From contig OZ242258.1 of NCBI GenBank assembly GCA_965207025.1, forward strand, positions 3,534,001 to 3,598,000: DNA of 64,000 nt. The letters are read 5' to 3'. Below, piece after piece: positions 43,290 through 50,969 of the stretch. The position numbers and the translations under genes are program-made. The notes under the pieces were generated by a model. It saw only the letters and a program-made list of their open reading frames with translations. It had not been told where the DNA came from and ran no database searches. The number at the start of each line of letters is the position of its first letter. Positions within the stretch are counted from its first letter, which is position 1. This DNA comes from Bin87 sp034423595 (GTDB taxonomy: Bacteria > Chloroflexota > Dehalococcoidia > Lucifugimonadales > UBA3495).

Positions 43290-43754
43290 TCACTCCTGGC
43301 GTTCCCGCATCAGTACGAACACGGCGAAGGCGCGGCGTTCGCGGGCCGGGGCGTTGCGGAAAGCGGCGATTGTTTCGTCGATTTGGGTAATGGTATCCAA
43401 TACATCCGGCTGGGAGAAAGTGGCGTCAGGGTCGTAGTCTGCTCGGTGGCGGCGAGTTTGGAGGAGGACAAAATGCCCGGCCAGACTTTGGATAGGCGTA
43501 GAAAAACGGGCATCGCTGCGTGCTTGTTCGCAGCGCCGTCTGGCGTAGCCATGATCCAGGGCGCGATAGGCTTGACGCCAGGCATCTGGATCGCGAGCTA
43601 GGGGGGCGTCTCCGACCAACGTATCGGCGTTGCTCTGGGCGATGGCGTGGAATAGAGCATAATAGACGCTACTAGTGGCGCGGCGAAGATCGGTTTGAGA
43701 GGGGTTACCTTCGGCAAGACGCCGGGCAACGTCCAGCAGGTCGTCAGAAATCAA
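43290..43754 (-). CDS. HEPN-like protein
   Basis: About 154 residues when started at a TTG (43754) that overlaps the previous gene by 11 bases. The helical HEPN-like pattern is RRATSSVYYALFHAIAQS and, later, RRHRADYDPD, as in HEPN-type proteins of toxin or nucleotidyltransferase systems. A clear RNase RxxxxH signature is not obvious. A longer frame reaches upstream but overlaps the neighbour gene. With the 43744-44073 gene it forms a two-gene operon that could be a toxin-antitoxin-type pair; this is inference. Confidence 0.65.
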   Translation of the reverse strand: MISDDLLDVARRLAEGNPSQTDLRRATSSVYYALFHAIAQSNADTLVGDAPLARDPDAWRQAYRALDHGYARRRCEQARSDARFSTPIQSLAGHFVLLQTRRHRADYDPDATFSQPDVLDTITQIDETIAAFRNAPARERRAFAVFVLMRERQE

Positions 43755-44073
43755 GACGCTGCGCCTTATGAAACCATGTCCAGTCGTCTTTAGAAATGAA
43801 AGAGTGGAGGACGAATTGGGTGACCCCAATGGCTTTGAGGTCCGACTCGATGTGCCACGAAAACAGTCCGCTCCAACGGTCGTGTAGCAACTCGTAATCC
43901 CCATCAACTACGATGTAGATGTGAAGGTACCACTCGCCGGTCACCATGTCGTCTGTTTCTTCGACACGAATGGGGCCGAAGGTCAACGCGCCCTGGTAGT
44001 GGGCGTCCAGCGTGCGCTGCACAATGTCGGCGATTTGCAGCTCAAGGGTTTTGTCGATAACGCCGTAGGCCAT
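43744..44073 (-). CDS. Partner of the HEPN-like gene, unknown function
   Basis: 109 residues starting MAYGVIDKTLELQIADIVQR, with a beta-rich middle (GPIRVEETDDMVTGEWYLHI, then YIVVDGDYEL). No known family recognised, and no nucleotidyltransferase GSx10DxD motif. The start follows AGGAG, and its end overlaps the HEPN-like gene. The fixed overlap suggests a functional pair. A TATCAT -10-like element lies just upstream on this strand. Confidence 0.6.
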   Translation of the reverse strand: MAYGVIDKTLELQIADIVQRTLDAHYQGALTFGPIRVEETDDMVTGEWYLHIYIVVDGDYELLHDRWSGLFSWHIESDLKAIGVTQFVLHSFISKDDWTWFHKAQRLDF

Positions 44074-44131
44074 CAGAACAGCTCCTGCGCTGGGAATTTG
44101 TCTGCTTATATGATAGCGCAAAAGGGGAACC

Positions 44132-44647
44132 CTAATCGCGCACTATGGCATATAACCATTGGTCCAGAATTTTCCCATCTTTAATGATACTTTTCCGCAG
44201 AAGCCCCTCGTATTGATAGCCCGCTTTTTCGAGTACCCGCGCAGAGGCCGGGTTCCATTCCATCACGGTTGCGTACAGGCGGACCATGCCAAGCTCGGTG
44301 AAGGCATACTCAGCCAGCGCTCGCAAGGCGCCAGTGGCAATGCCGCGATTCCGGAAGGGTTCGCCCAACCAGTAGCCCACTTCGGCGGAAAGCCGCGCCA
44401 CGTCGGTCTGCGGCAACATGCCGATGCACCCGATAGCCTCGTCTGCGGATGCGATGGCGAAAATCGTCTCCGGTTCCTGCCCCATGGCAAACTGTATCCA
44501 CTCTTCCGCGTCCTCAATACCGTAGGGATAAGGGTGACGATCCCACAGGTTGCGCCAGATGGCCCGGTTATTGCCATACTTCGCTAACGCCGGCGCGTCG
44601 CTTGGTTGGAGGCTCCGGATCTGCCATTGGCCGAATTCTATCCGCAT
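44132..44647 (-). CDS. GNAT family N-acetyltransferase (RimJ/RimL type)
   Basis: 171 residues, same length as and clearly paralogous to the gene at 42749-43264: AEVGYWLGEPFRNRGIATGA, then MVRLYATVMEWNPASARVLE and GYQYEGLLRKS. The two copies flank the HEPN-like pair. Probably acetylates a small molecule or protein N-terminus; substrate unknown. Confidence 0.88.
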   Translation of the reverse strand: MRIEFGQWQIRSLQPSDAPALAKYGNNRAIWRNLWDRHPYPYGIEDAEEWIQFAMGQEPETIFAIASADEAIGCIGMLPQTDVARLSAEVGYWLGEPFRNRGIATGALRALAEYAFTELGMVRLYATVMEWNPASARVLEKAGYQYEGLLRKSIIKDGKILDQWLYAIVRD

Positions 44648-44718
44648 GCGTCAATCCTCAAAGAAGTCGGGGGCGATTCCGTATCGCCCCCGACAGGTTC
44701 CGGCGCGAGCGTCAGGAT

Positions 44719-46995
44719 TTACCCTCCGTTCCACTCCGCTTCCAGCACGCTGCCCGGCGTGATGGGCAGCGCGGTCATGCGCTTGCCGGTGGCCTGCTCC
44801 ACCGCGTTGGCGATGGCGGCCAGCGGGGGCACGATGGGCACCTCGCCGACGCCGCGCACGCCGTAGGGATGGCCGGGGTTGGCCACCTCCACAATCACCG
44901 TGTCGATCATCGGCAGGTCCAGCGACGTGGGCATCCGGTAGTCGAGGAAGCTGGAGTTCATCATCTGGCCGCGGTCTCCGAAGTAGTATTCCTCGTTCAG
45001 CGCCCAGCCGATGCCCTGCACCGCGCCGCCCTGAATCTGTCCCTCCACGTAGCTGGGATGCACCGCCTTGCCGGCGTCCTGGATGGCCGTGTAGCGCAGG
45101 ATCTCGGTCTTGCCGGTGTCGGGGTCAACCTCAACGTCCACCACGTGCACGCCGAAGGAGTTGCCCTCGCCCGTCGGATCCAGGCTGGCCGTGCCGGTGA
45201 TGCCGCCGCCGGTGGTGTAGAGCTGACGCGCCAGTTCCTGGAATGTGAAGCTCAGCTCCTCAGACTTGTGCCGGATCACGCCCGAATCGTACTCGACCTC
45301 TTCGGCCGGCACGTCCCAGATGGACGCGGCCCGCTCTACCATCTGCGTCTTCACGTCCTCGGCGGCCAGGATGGCGGCCCAGCCGGTGGCGAAGGTGGTG
45401 CGGCTGCCGCCCGTTACCATCGTGAATCCGATGGAGTCGGTGTCCACCACCTGCGGCTTGATCTCATCATAGCCGATGCCCAGCGTCTCGGCGGCCTGCT
45501 GCGCGATGGACGCGCGCGACCCACCGATGTCCACAGAACCCTCGATCAGGTTCACCGTGCCGTCGGGGTTCACCGTCATGTTGACGCTGGAGTGGAAGCC
45601 GCGGTTCATCCAGTAGCCGGCGGCGATGCCGCGGCCACGGTTCGGCCCTTCCAGCGGCGTCCGGTAGTGGTCGTGGTTCCGCGCCGCTTCCAGGCACTCC
45701 ACGAGCCCGACCTTCTGGAAAATGGGCCCTTCGACCTTGCGCACGCCTTCCTTGGAGGCGTTGTTCAGGCGGAATTCCACCGGGTCCACGCCCAGCTTTT
45801 GGGCAACCTCATCCACCACCTGCTCGACGCCGAAGGCGGCCTGCGGCGAGCCGGGCGCGCGGTAGGCGGCGGTCTTGGGCTTGTTCACCATCACGTCGTA
45901 GCCCGATACCGTCGCGTTGTCCAGGTCGTAGCAGGCGAAGGCGCAGGTCGCGCCCTGCATCACCGGGGATCCGGGATACGCGCCGGCCTCGAAGGCCAGC
46001 TCAATCTCGGCGGCGGTAATCTTGCCGGCGCGGTTGGCGCCCATCTTGACGCGCATCCAGCTGCCCGGCGCCGGCCCGCTGCCCTCGAACACCTCGGTGC
46101 GGCTCATCAGAACCTTCACCGGCGCGCCGGACTTGCGGGACAGCAGCGCGGCCACCGGCTCCAGGTAGAACGACACCTTGCCGCCGAACCCGCCGCCGAT
46201 TTCCATGGGCGTTACCCGCACGCCGGACACGTCAACCCGCAGCACGTCGGCGGTGTTAGCTCGGACCACGAAGGCCCCTTGTGTGCTGGTCCACAGGTTG
46301 ATTTGCCCATCGGCCCGCCAGTGCGCGGTGGCGTTGTGCGGCTCAATGTAGCCCTGGTGCACCGACGCCGTGGTGAACTCGCGTTCGACGATCACGTCGG
46401 CCTGCGCGAACCCACCGGCCGTGTCGCCCTTCTCAAACTTCATGTAGGACGCCGCGTTGCTGGGCTTTTCGGACATCTCGCCCATCGCCGACGTGTGTAC
46501 CAGGTCGTCGTGCAGCAGCGGCGCGCCGTCCTGCATCGCCGCCCGCACGTCGATGACGGGTTCCAGCACCTCGTAGTCAACGTCGATCAGGGCCAGCGCG
46601 GCCTCGGCGACGTGGGCGTTGTCGGCGGCCACGGCGGCGATGGCGTGCCCACGGTACAGGGCCTTGTCGCTGGCCAGGAAGTTGTCGCTCAGGAACTTGA
46701 AGCGGTTGTAGTCGCCGCCCAGCTCGTCCTTGGTCAGGGACGCAAAGGGCAGGTCGGCGGCGGTTACCACGGCGCGCACGCCGGCCAGCGCCTCCGCCTT
46801 GCTGGTGTCCACCGACCGGATGCGAGCATGAGCGTGAGGGCTGCGCAGCACTCGCCCGTGCAGCAGGCCGGTCAGGTTCAGGTCCGCGCCGTACTGCGCT
46901 CGCCCGGTCACCTTGTCCACGCCGTCGGGGCGCACCGGCCGCTTGCCAACTACGTCGTACTCGACTTCCGAAAGCACTTGATTCGCCGTCGTCAC
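44719..46995 (-). CDS. Xanthine dehydrogenase family Mo-pterin-binding subunit (CoxL-like)
   Basis: 758-residue large subunit of a molybdenum hydroxylase, carrying the Mo-pterin cytosine dinucleotide site. Landmarks are GGGFGGK for pterin binding, the active-site loop AYRAPGSPQAAF, and the catalytic Glu in GVGEVPIVPP. The loop lacks the Cys of form I CO dehydrogenase (AYxCSFR), so CO is unlikely as substrate; an aldehyde or N-heterocycle is more likely. The start is GTG after GAGGTG. The FeS and FAD subunits lie 2.4 kb upstream on the same strand, separated by unrelated genes. Confidence 0.92.
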   Translation of the reverse strand: MTTANQVLSEVEYDVVGKRPVRPDGVDKVTGRAQYGADLNLTGLLHGRVLRSPHAHARIRSVDTSKAEALAGVRAVVTAADLPFASLTKDELGGDYNRFKFLSDNFLASDKALYRGHAIAAVAADNAHVAEAALALIDVDYEVLEPVIDVRAAMQDGAPLLHDDLVHTSAMGEMSEKPSNAASYMKFEKGDTAGGFAQADVIVEREFTTASVHQGYIEPHNATAHWRADGQINLWTSTQGAFVVRANTADVLRVDVSGVRVTPMEIGGGFGGKVSFYLEPVAALLSRKSGAPVKVLMSRTEVFEGSGPAPGSWMRVKMGANRAGKITAAEIELAFEAGAYPGSPVMQGATCAFACYDLDNATVSGYDVMVNKPKTAAYRAPGSPQAAFGVEQVVDEVAQKLGVDPVEFRLNNASKEGVRKVEGPIFQKVGLVECLEAARNHDHYRTPLEGPNRGRGIAAGYWMNRGFHSSVNMTVNPDGTVNLIEGSVDIGGSRASIAQQAAETLGIGYDEIKPQVVDTDSIGFTMVTGGSRTTFATGWAAILAAEDVKTQMVERAASIWDVPAEEVEYDSGVIRHKSEELSFTFQELARQLYTTGGGITGTASLDPTGEGNSFGVHVVDVEVDPDTGKTEILRYTAIQDAGKAVHPSYVEGQIQGGAVQGIGWALNEEYYFGDRGQMMNSSFLDYRMPTSLDLPMIDTVIVEVANPGHPYGVRGVGEVPIVPPLAAIANAVEQATGKRMTALPITPGSVLEAEWNGG

Positions 46996-47034
46996 TTTGG
47001 TTCACCTCATGGGGGTTTACGTTTTCGTGGCGGG

Positions 47035-47040
47035 ATTATA
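47035..47040 (-). promoter_or_regulatory. TATAAT -10 element for the Mo hydroxylase large subunit
   Basis: Perfect TATAAT on the minus strand, 40 bases upstream of the GTG start. It indicates that the large-subunit gene has its own promoter and does not depend on the FeS/FAD genes. Confidence 0.5.
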
Positions 47041-47076
47041 GCGCAAATCGCGCGAACGTCGGACAGACGCCGGCTT

Positions 47077-47105
47077 TTGACCAGTGGGGTACTACTTGCT
47101 AGCAT
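47077..47105 (+). promoter_or_regulatory. Promoter of the DUF433/DUF5615 pair
   Basis: TTGACC and TAGCAT separated by exactly 17 bases, giving a leader of about 30 bases to the ATG at 47144, which has AGGAGAAGG before it. Confidence 0.5.
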
Positions 47106-47143
47106 GGAGGCACCGCATTCTGTGAGTCCCGCAGGAGAAGGCG

Positions 47144-47863
47144 ATGAGTGCTTGGCCGAACCATCCGAACTTCGTCCGCATACCGATTGACCATCCTCCG
47201 GACCCGGTGCCAAACCAGTTGTGCCGAGTGGGAACCGCCGTAGGCATCCTCGCCTATGATGAACTCTACGAGTTCCTGAGGCGCAACCCCATCGTCAACA
47301 AGCCTCATGGTCCTGTCCTAATGGGAGAGCTGTATGGCGGCGGCGAAAAGCCCGTATCCTTTCAACCCGCCACCTGGCAGGTCGAAGTGAGCAACATAGG
47401 AAGTGCTGAGGCCCAACCCGGGCAAATCGTGCATTACTACGACTGCGGTATAGGTTCCGAGGGAAGCGGGTCTAACTGCGCGGTCGGTGACATGGAAACG
47501 CCATACGATGCCGTGGCCGGCATATTGCTGGAGGCTATCCCTGCTCACACCACCAAGGCGGTCAGCATCTTGATGCAGTACGCTCGCCGGGATTGGCATT
47601 GGCTCGCCTGTCCTGCTGTGGAGCGAGACCCCGAAATCTGCAACGGCGCCTGGGTATTCAGAGGGACCAGGATGCCGGTGAAGGACCTTTTCCTGCACCT
47701 CAGCAACGGCGACAGCATTGAGGACTTCTTGACCGATTTCCCCATCGTAAGCCTGGAACAAGTTCGCCAGGTGCTGCAACACGAGGCTTCTGACCTGGGG
47801 AGATACACCGGCATCCCTGACGCTACTGGTAACTCGGACATTTCCAGAGTCTCCGCGACATGA
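47144..47863 (+). CDS. Protein with C-terminal DUF433 antitoxin domain and unknown N-terminal extension
   Basis: 239 residues. The last 75 are a DUF433 domain (VERDPEICNGAWVFRGTRMP, then DLFLHLSNGDSIEDF), the usual antitoxin of DUF5615 PIN-like toxins. DUF433 proteins are normally 70-90 residues; here about 150 residues precede it, including GPVLMGELYGGGEKP and VEVSNIGSAEAQPGQIVHYY, of no known family. An internal ATG near 47573 could give a normal-size antitoxin, but the long form has the better ribosome binding site. Overlaps the toxin gene by four bases. Confidence 0.8.
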   Translation: MSAWPNHPNFVRIPIDHPPDPVPNQLCRVGTAVGILAYDELYEFLRRNPIVNKPHGPVLMGELYGGGEKPVSFQPATWQVEVSNIGSAEAQPGQIVHYYDCGIGSEGSGSNCAVGDMETPYDAVAGILLEAIPAHTTKAVSILMQYARRDWHWLACPAVERDPEICNGAWVFRGTRMPVKDLFLHLSNGDSIEDFLTDFPIVSLEQVRQVLQHEASDLGRYTGIPDATGNSDISRVSAT

Positions 47864-48204
47864 GGATACTGCTGGACCACAACATACCGGAAAGCCTGCG
47901 CCACCTGATAACCGACCACGAAGTTCACACCGCCCACTACCTGGGATGGGACACTCTACGCAACGGCGAGTTGCTGCGACGGACGGCAGAGTCTGATTAC
48001 GACATATTCCTCACCGCCGACCAAAGTATCCAGTACCAGCACAACCTGCCAGCCATTGGACTGAGAGTAATTGCGCTGACGACCAATCACCGCCCCAGCA
48101 TTGAGCGCGAGATAGAGGCAGTCAATACGGCAATAGCAACCTGCCGCGCGGGTGAAGCGGCGACGGTGTCGATTCCAGACCTGCGGGGGCAGCGCGATCG
48201 ATGA
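47860..48204 (+). CDS. DUF5615 family PIN-like toxin
   Basis: 114 residues with a PIN-like nuclease fold: MRILLDHNIPESLRHLI holds the first acidic residue, and DYDIFLTADQSI the second acidic site. Members are predicted metal-dependent RNases paired with DUF433 antitoxins, as here by an ATGA overlap. The transcription direction is opposite to the surrounding Mo hydroxylase genes, consistent with an inserted module. Confidence 0.88.
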   Translation: MRILLDHNIPESLRHLITDHEVHTAHYLGWDTLRNGELLRRTAESDYDIFLTADQSIQYQHNLPAIGLRVIALTTNHRPSIEREIEAVNTAIATCRAGEAATVSIPDLRGQRDR

Positions 48205-48414
48205 CTGCCAAACGGCGGATTGATCGAACCGAACTGGCTCAACGGTCCTTACTGGCAGATGTAACCGGAGTTGCTCCAGCTGAGGGTGGCCAACTTCCCT
48301 TCCAGCTCATACATCGACAAGGCGGAAATTGCTGACTGGACCGATGAAGAACTAGCCGGTCTCTTCCGGTAAAGGGCGTTGTGAATTGGGAGCAGCATAC
48401 ACCTGCCCGTACAT
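48205..48414. other. Short intergenic stretch, no clear gene
   Basis: Short frames exist (for example one from 48201 of about 45 codons, and one ending AEIADWTDEELAGLF) but none has a convincing start and none is recognised. Possibly a decayed small gene downstream of the toxin. Confidence 0.35.
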
Positions 48415-48957
48415 TTAATTTATTCGACCCTGAAACATTCCCGTGTAGCCGGTGTCCGCTGGACTGCTCAGGCGTTCCACCAGCAAAGTGCAGATCGCCA
48501 TACCGGCCCGCAACCTTATTGTAGATGGGCCGATGTTGAACATTTCCAGGGTGATGTTATTGGAAAACCCCGGGTCTATTTTGGGCGCGGTGATGTGAAC
48601 ACCGATGCCGAGGCGAGCCAGCCGGCTCCGCCCCTCAACCCGGCCAGCTAGCGAGGTGGCGAGGGTTACTCTCTCCAGGGTTTGCCCGATAAGGAACATA
48701 CCGGGCACAAAATCCATTGTCTTGCTCCCGGATATATCCACCGGCTCCGTGTAGCGGGCCAAGTGGTCGGTTACGTCCACCTCGTTGGGGTCGATCACTA
48801 CCCCTGGTATTGGCGTTCCCCGCTGCAACTGAAGCGCCGTCCCCAACCGCAGATCAATGGACGCTGGCTGTATCATACGACCGTCGAGGCTAGATGGGCT
48901 TATAATCAGTTCCCCGTCATAGAGCGCCTGCTGGATGTCTCGGTCGGATAGCAGCAT
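48415..48957 (-). CDS. dcd: dCTP deaminase
   Basis: 180-residue trimeric enzyme that deaminates dCTP to dUTP (some members also hydrolyse it to dUMP). The family signature is GRSRLARLGIGVHITAPKID, with the catalytic Glu in NITLEMFN. N-terminal MLLSDRDIQQAL and ASIDLRLG also match. It lies in the segment between the Mo hydroxylase subunit genes. A phage-type or defence-type dCTP deaminase cannot be excluded, but the length is that of the housekeeping form. Confidence 0.92.
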   Translation of the reverse strand: MLLSDRDIQQALYDGELIISPSSLDGRMIQPASIDLRLGTALQLQRGTPIPGVVIDPNEVDVTDHLARYTEPVDISGSKTMDFVPGMFLIGQTLERVTLATSLAGRVEGRSRLARLGIGVHITAPKIDPGFSNNITLEMFNIGPSTIRLRAGMAICTLLVERLSSPADTGYTGMFQGRIN

Positions 48958-48999
48958 TCCGCTTTTCCTGGCGAATGATGGTGCGACGCGACTGAGACT

Positions 49000-49299
49000 T
49001 CAGACGATTTTGATAGCCGCGAGCTGCTGCTTGGTAAGGTCCCATCTTGGCCGGCCTTCGTTGCTGACCGGGAAGTACAGGATGACCTTGTCGTCAACCT
49101 CGCCCATAGCGGCGGCGGGAACCGATGCCAGGTTCTCGCCCATGGTCCAGGTCGGCACCAATGCGTCAAACCGCTGTCCGTCGATGTATTTGATGATGAA
49201 AACGTCGTGCCCCAGCGGATGCAGCTTGGCCTCGTTGGGCTGCAAAGCGATTCTGATTTGCTCCGGCTTGTCGTACCAGCGCACCTTGAGTTTCGGCAT
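49000..49299 (-). CDS. Small protein of unknown function
   Basis: 99 residues, predicted alpha/beta: MPKLKVRWYDKPEQIRIALQ, HPLGHDVFIIKYIDGQRFDA, then VPTWTMGENLASVP. AGGAGGTT before the ATG at 49299 is a strong ribosome binding site, so the gene is likely real. Its end lies 43 bp before the dCTP deaminase start. No family assigned. Confidence 0.6.
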   Translation of the reverse strand: MPKLKVRWYDKPEQIRIALQPNEAKLHPLGHDVFIIKYIDGQRFDALVPTWTMGENLASVPAAAMGEVDDKVILYFPVSNEGRPRWDLTKQQLAAIKIV

Positions 49300-49434
49300 T
49301 CCGGAACCTCCTGTCATTGCTAATCCATAGCGAAACGCTGAGGATTAGGAGGATGAAACGTTGGGGGCAGCCCACCGTAGTGACCTGCCCCATTCCGGTA
49401 AGTTATGGCGTCGCTAGCAAGGCGACAGTGGCGT

Positions 49435-49914
49435 TTAGCCCGCCCGCATTCGCTCCCCGGCGTCCAGCACGGCGCGCACGATCTTGTCGTAGCCGGTGCA
49501 GCGGCACAGGTTGCCGGCCAGCCAGTGGCGAATCCGCGCCTCGTCGGCGTCGGGTTCGGCGTCAAGCAGGGCCTTGGCGGCCACGATGAAGCCCGGCGTG
49601 CAGATGCCACACTGCAACGCGGCGTTCTCGAGGAAGGACTGCTGGATGGGGTGCAGGCCCTCGGCGGACGCCACACCCTCGATGGTGTTCACCTCGGCTC
49701 CCTGGGCCTCAACGCCCAGCACCAGGCACGAGCAGACGATGCGTCCGTCCATGTTGACGGTGCAGGCGCCGCAGTTGCCGTCGTTGCAGCCCTCTTTCGA
49801 GCCGGTCATGCCGACCACGTCGCGCAGGCACTCCAGCAGGCTTTGTCGCGGCTCGCAGAGAAAGTCAGTCTGGTTGCCGTTGATAGTAGTCGTTACGTGG
49901 ACAAGTCCGGGCAT
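49435..49914 (-). CDS. Mo hydroxylase small subunit, [2Fe-2S] (CoxS-like)
   Basis: 159-residue iron-sulfur subunit with two [2Fe-2S] clusters. The plant-type ferredoxin cluster is GCNDGNCGACTV with an earlier Cys and CSC downstream; the second is QCGICTPGF with NLCRCTGY. It transfers electrons from the Mo subunit to FAD. The ATG at 49914 follows GGGAGG and sits one base after the FAD-subunit stop, so the two are co-translated. Confidence 0.93.
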   Translation of the reverse strand: MPGLVHVTTTINGNQTDFLCEPRQSLLECLRDVVGMTGSKEGCNDGNCGACTVNMDGRIVCSCLVLGVEAQGAEVNTIEGVASAEGLHPIQQSFLENAALQCGICTPGFIVAAKALLDAEPDADEARIRHWLAGNLCRCTGYDKIVRAVLDAGERMRAG

Positions 49915-49915
49915 A

Positions 49916-50791
49916 TTATTCCTCCCCTCGGGCGCGCCGGATGGCAATGTTCAGGGTGCGGCGGGTCAGCACGTCCACCAGGTGGTGACGCTGGCGGATG
50001 GTGCCGCGCATGTCGGTGATCGGTGTGGCGGCTTCGCTGGCCAGGCGGCCGGCTTCGGCGATGGCATCTTCGGAAACGGCCTTGCCGGCCAGGCTGTCGC
50101 CGGCGGCAGTGGCCAGGATGGGCGTCGGGCCAACGGACGCCAACGCGATGCGCGCCGACTGGATGGTCTGGCCGGAGGCGTCGAGCTGCACCGTGGAGGA
50201 GACGCCGGCCACGGCGATGTCCATTTCGTTGCGCGGGATGAACCGCAGATAGGCCGTGCCGGAGTTCGCAGCCGGCGCCGGCAACTGAATGGCAACCAGC
50301 AGTTCGCCGTTTTCCAGCGCGTTGCGGCCCGGGCCGGTGCAGAAATTCTCTGCCGGCAGAGTCCGCCAGCCGTTTGGCCCATTAATGTGAGCCTCTCCGC
50401 CCAGCGTGATCACCGGCGGGATGGTGTCGCCCGAAGGCGCGGCGTTGCACAGGTTCCCGCCCACCGTAGCGCGGCCCTGAATCTGAATGCTGCCGATCAT
50501 GCCGGCGGCGTCGATCAGGCCGGGATAGGCGGCGGCAACCGCGGAATCCTGGTAAATCTGGTAGCACGGAACCGCAGCGCCAAGCTGCAACCCGTTGTCG
50601 CCCAGGTTGAGCGCGTTCAGCTCGGGTATCTTCTTCGTGTCCACTACGACGTCGGCCTCGCGACGGCCGCCGCGCAACTGCACCAGCACGTCCGTGCCGC
50701 CGGCCAGGGGCCGGGCGCGGTCGCCGTTGGCAGCCATGATGGACACGGCTTCACTCAGGGATGTGGGGGCTTGGTAGTCAATAGCTCGCAT
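49916..50791 (-). CDS. Mo hydroxylase medium subunit, FAD-binding (CoxM-like)
   Basis: 291-residue FAD subunit. FAD-binding motifs are ARPLAGGTDVLVQLR and TVGGNLCNAAPSGDTIPP. The C-terminal CO-dehydrogenase flavoprotein domain follows, with MDIAVAGVS. First gene of the CoxMS pair: TATAAT lies on this strand at 50812-50817 and GGAGGAGG before the ATG. The Mo subunit gene is 2.4 kb downstream, after unrelated genes. Confidence 0.93.
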   Translation of the reverse strand: MRAIDYQAPTSLSEAVSIMAANGDRARPLAGGTDVLVQLRGGRREADVVVDTKKIPELNALNLGDNGLQLGAAVPCYQIYQDSAVAAAYPGLIDAAGMIGSIQIQGRATVGGNLCNAAPSGDTIPPVITLGGEAHINGPNGWRTLPAENFCTGPGRNALENGELLVAIQLPAPAANSGTAYLRFIPRNEMDIAVAGVSSTVQLDASGQTIQSARIALASVGPTPILATAAGDSLAGKAVSEDAIAEAGRLASEAATPITDMRGTIRQRHHLVDVLTRRTLNIAIRRARGEE

Positions 50792-50811
50792 GGGCACCTC
50801 CTCCGGCGCAG

Positions 50812-50817
50812 ATTATA
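50812..50817 (-). promoter_or_regulatory. TATAAT -10 element for the FAD/FeS subunit operon
   Basis: Perfect TATAAT on the minus strand, about 20 bases before the FAD-subunit ATG, with the strong ribosome binding site between them. Confidence 0.55.
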
Positions 50818-50969
50818 GCAACCAATAGCGGCCCTGTCAGTAGGACGGCGTTCCGTATCAAGGCCAGCAGCGTTGCTCTCAAATACTATGCTGCGGCCAG
50901 CATTTCACGGAACGGCGGCTATCATACCCGCATACCGCACCCGGCGCAAATGGGCCGGCGCAGGAGACG

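Noticed and set aside
43290..43907. Longer start for the HEPN-like gene
   Set aside because: It would overlap most of the upstream partner gene with a Ser-rich non-conserved N-terminus; the TTG at the 11-base overlap gives a normal helical start.
44449..47190. Very long plus-strand open frame (over 900 codons) opposite the Mo hydroxylase gene
   Set aside because: It mirrors the CoxL-like gene on the other strand; the product is His/Arg/Val-rich low complexity with no family, a common artefact of GC-rich antisense frames.
49496..50818. Plus-strand open frame opposite the FAD and FeS subunit genes
   Set aside because: Spans two real genes on the other strand and shows no domain.
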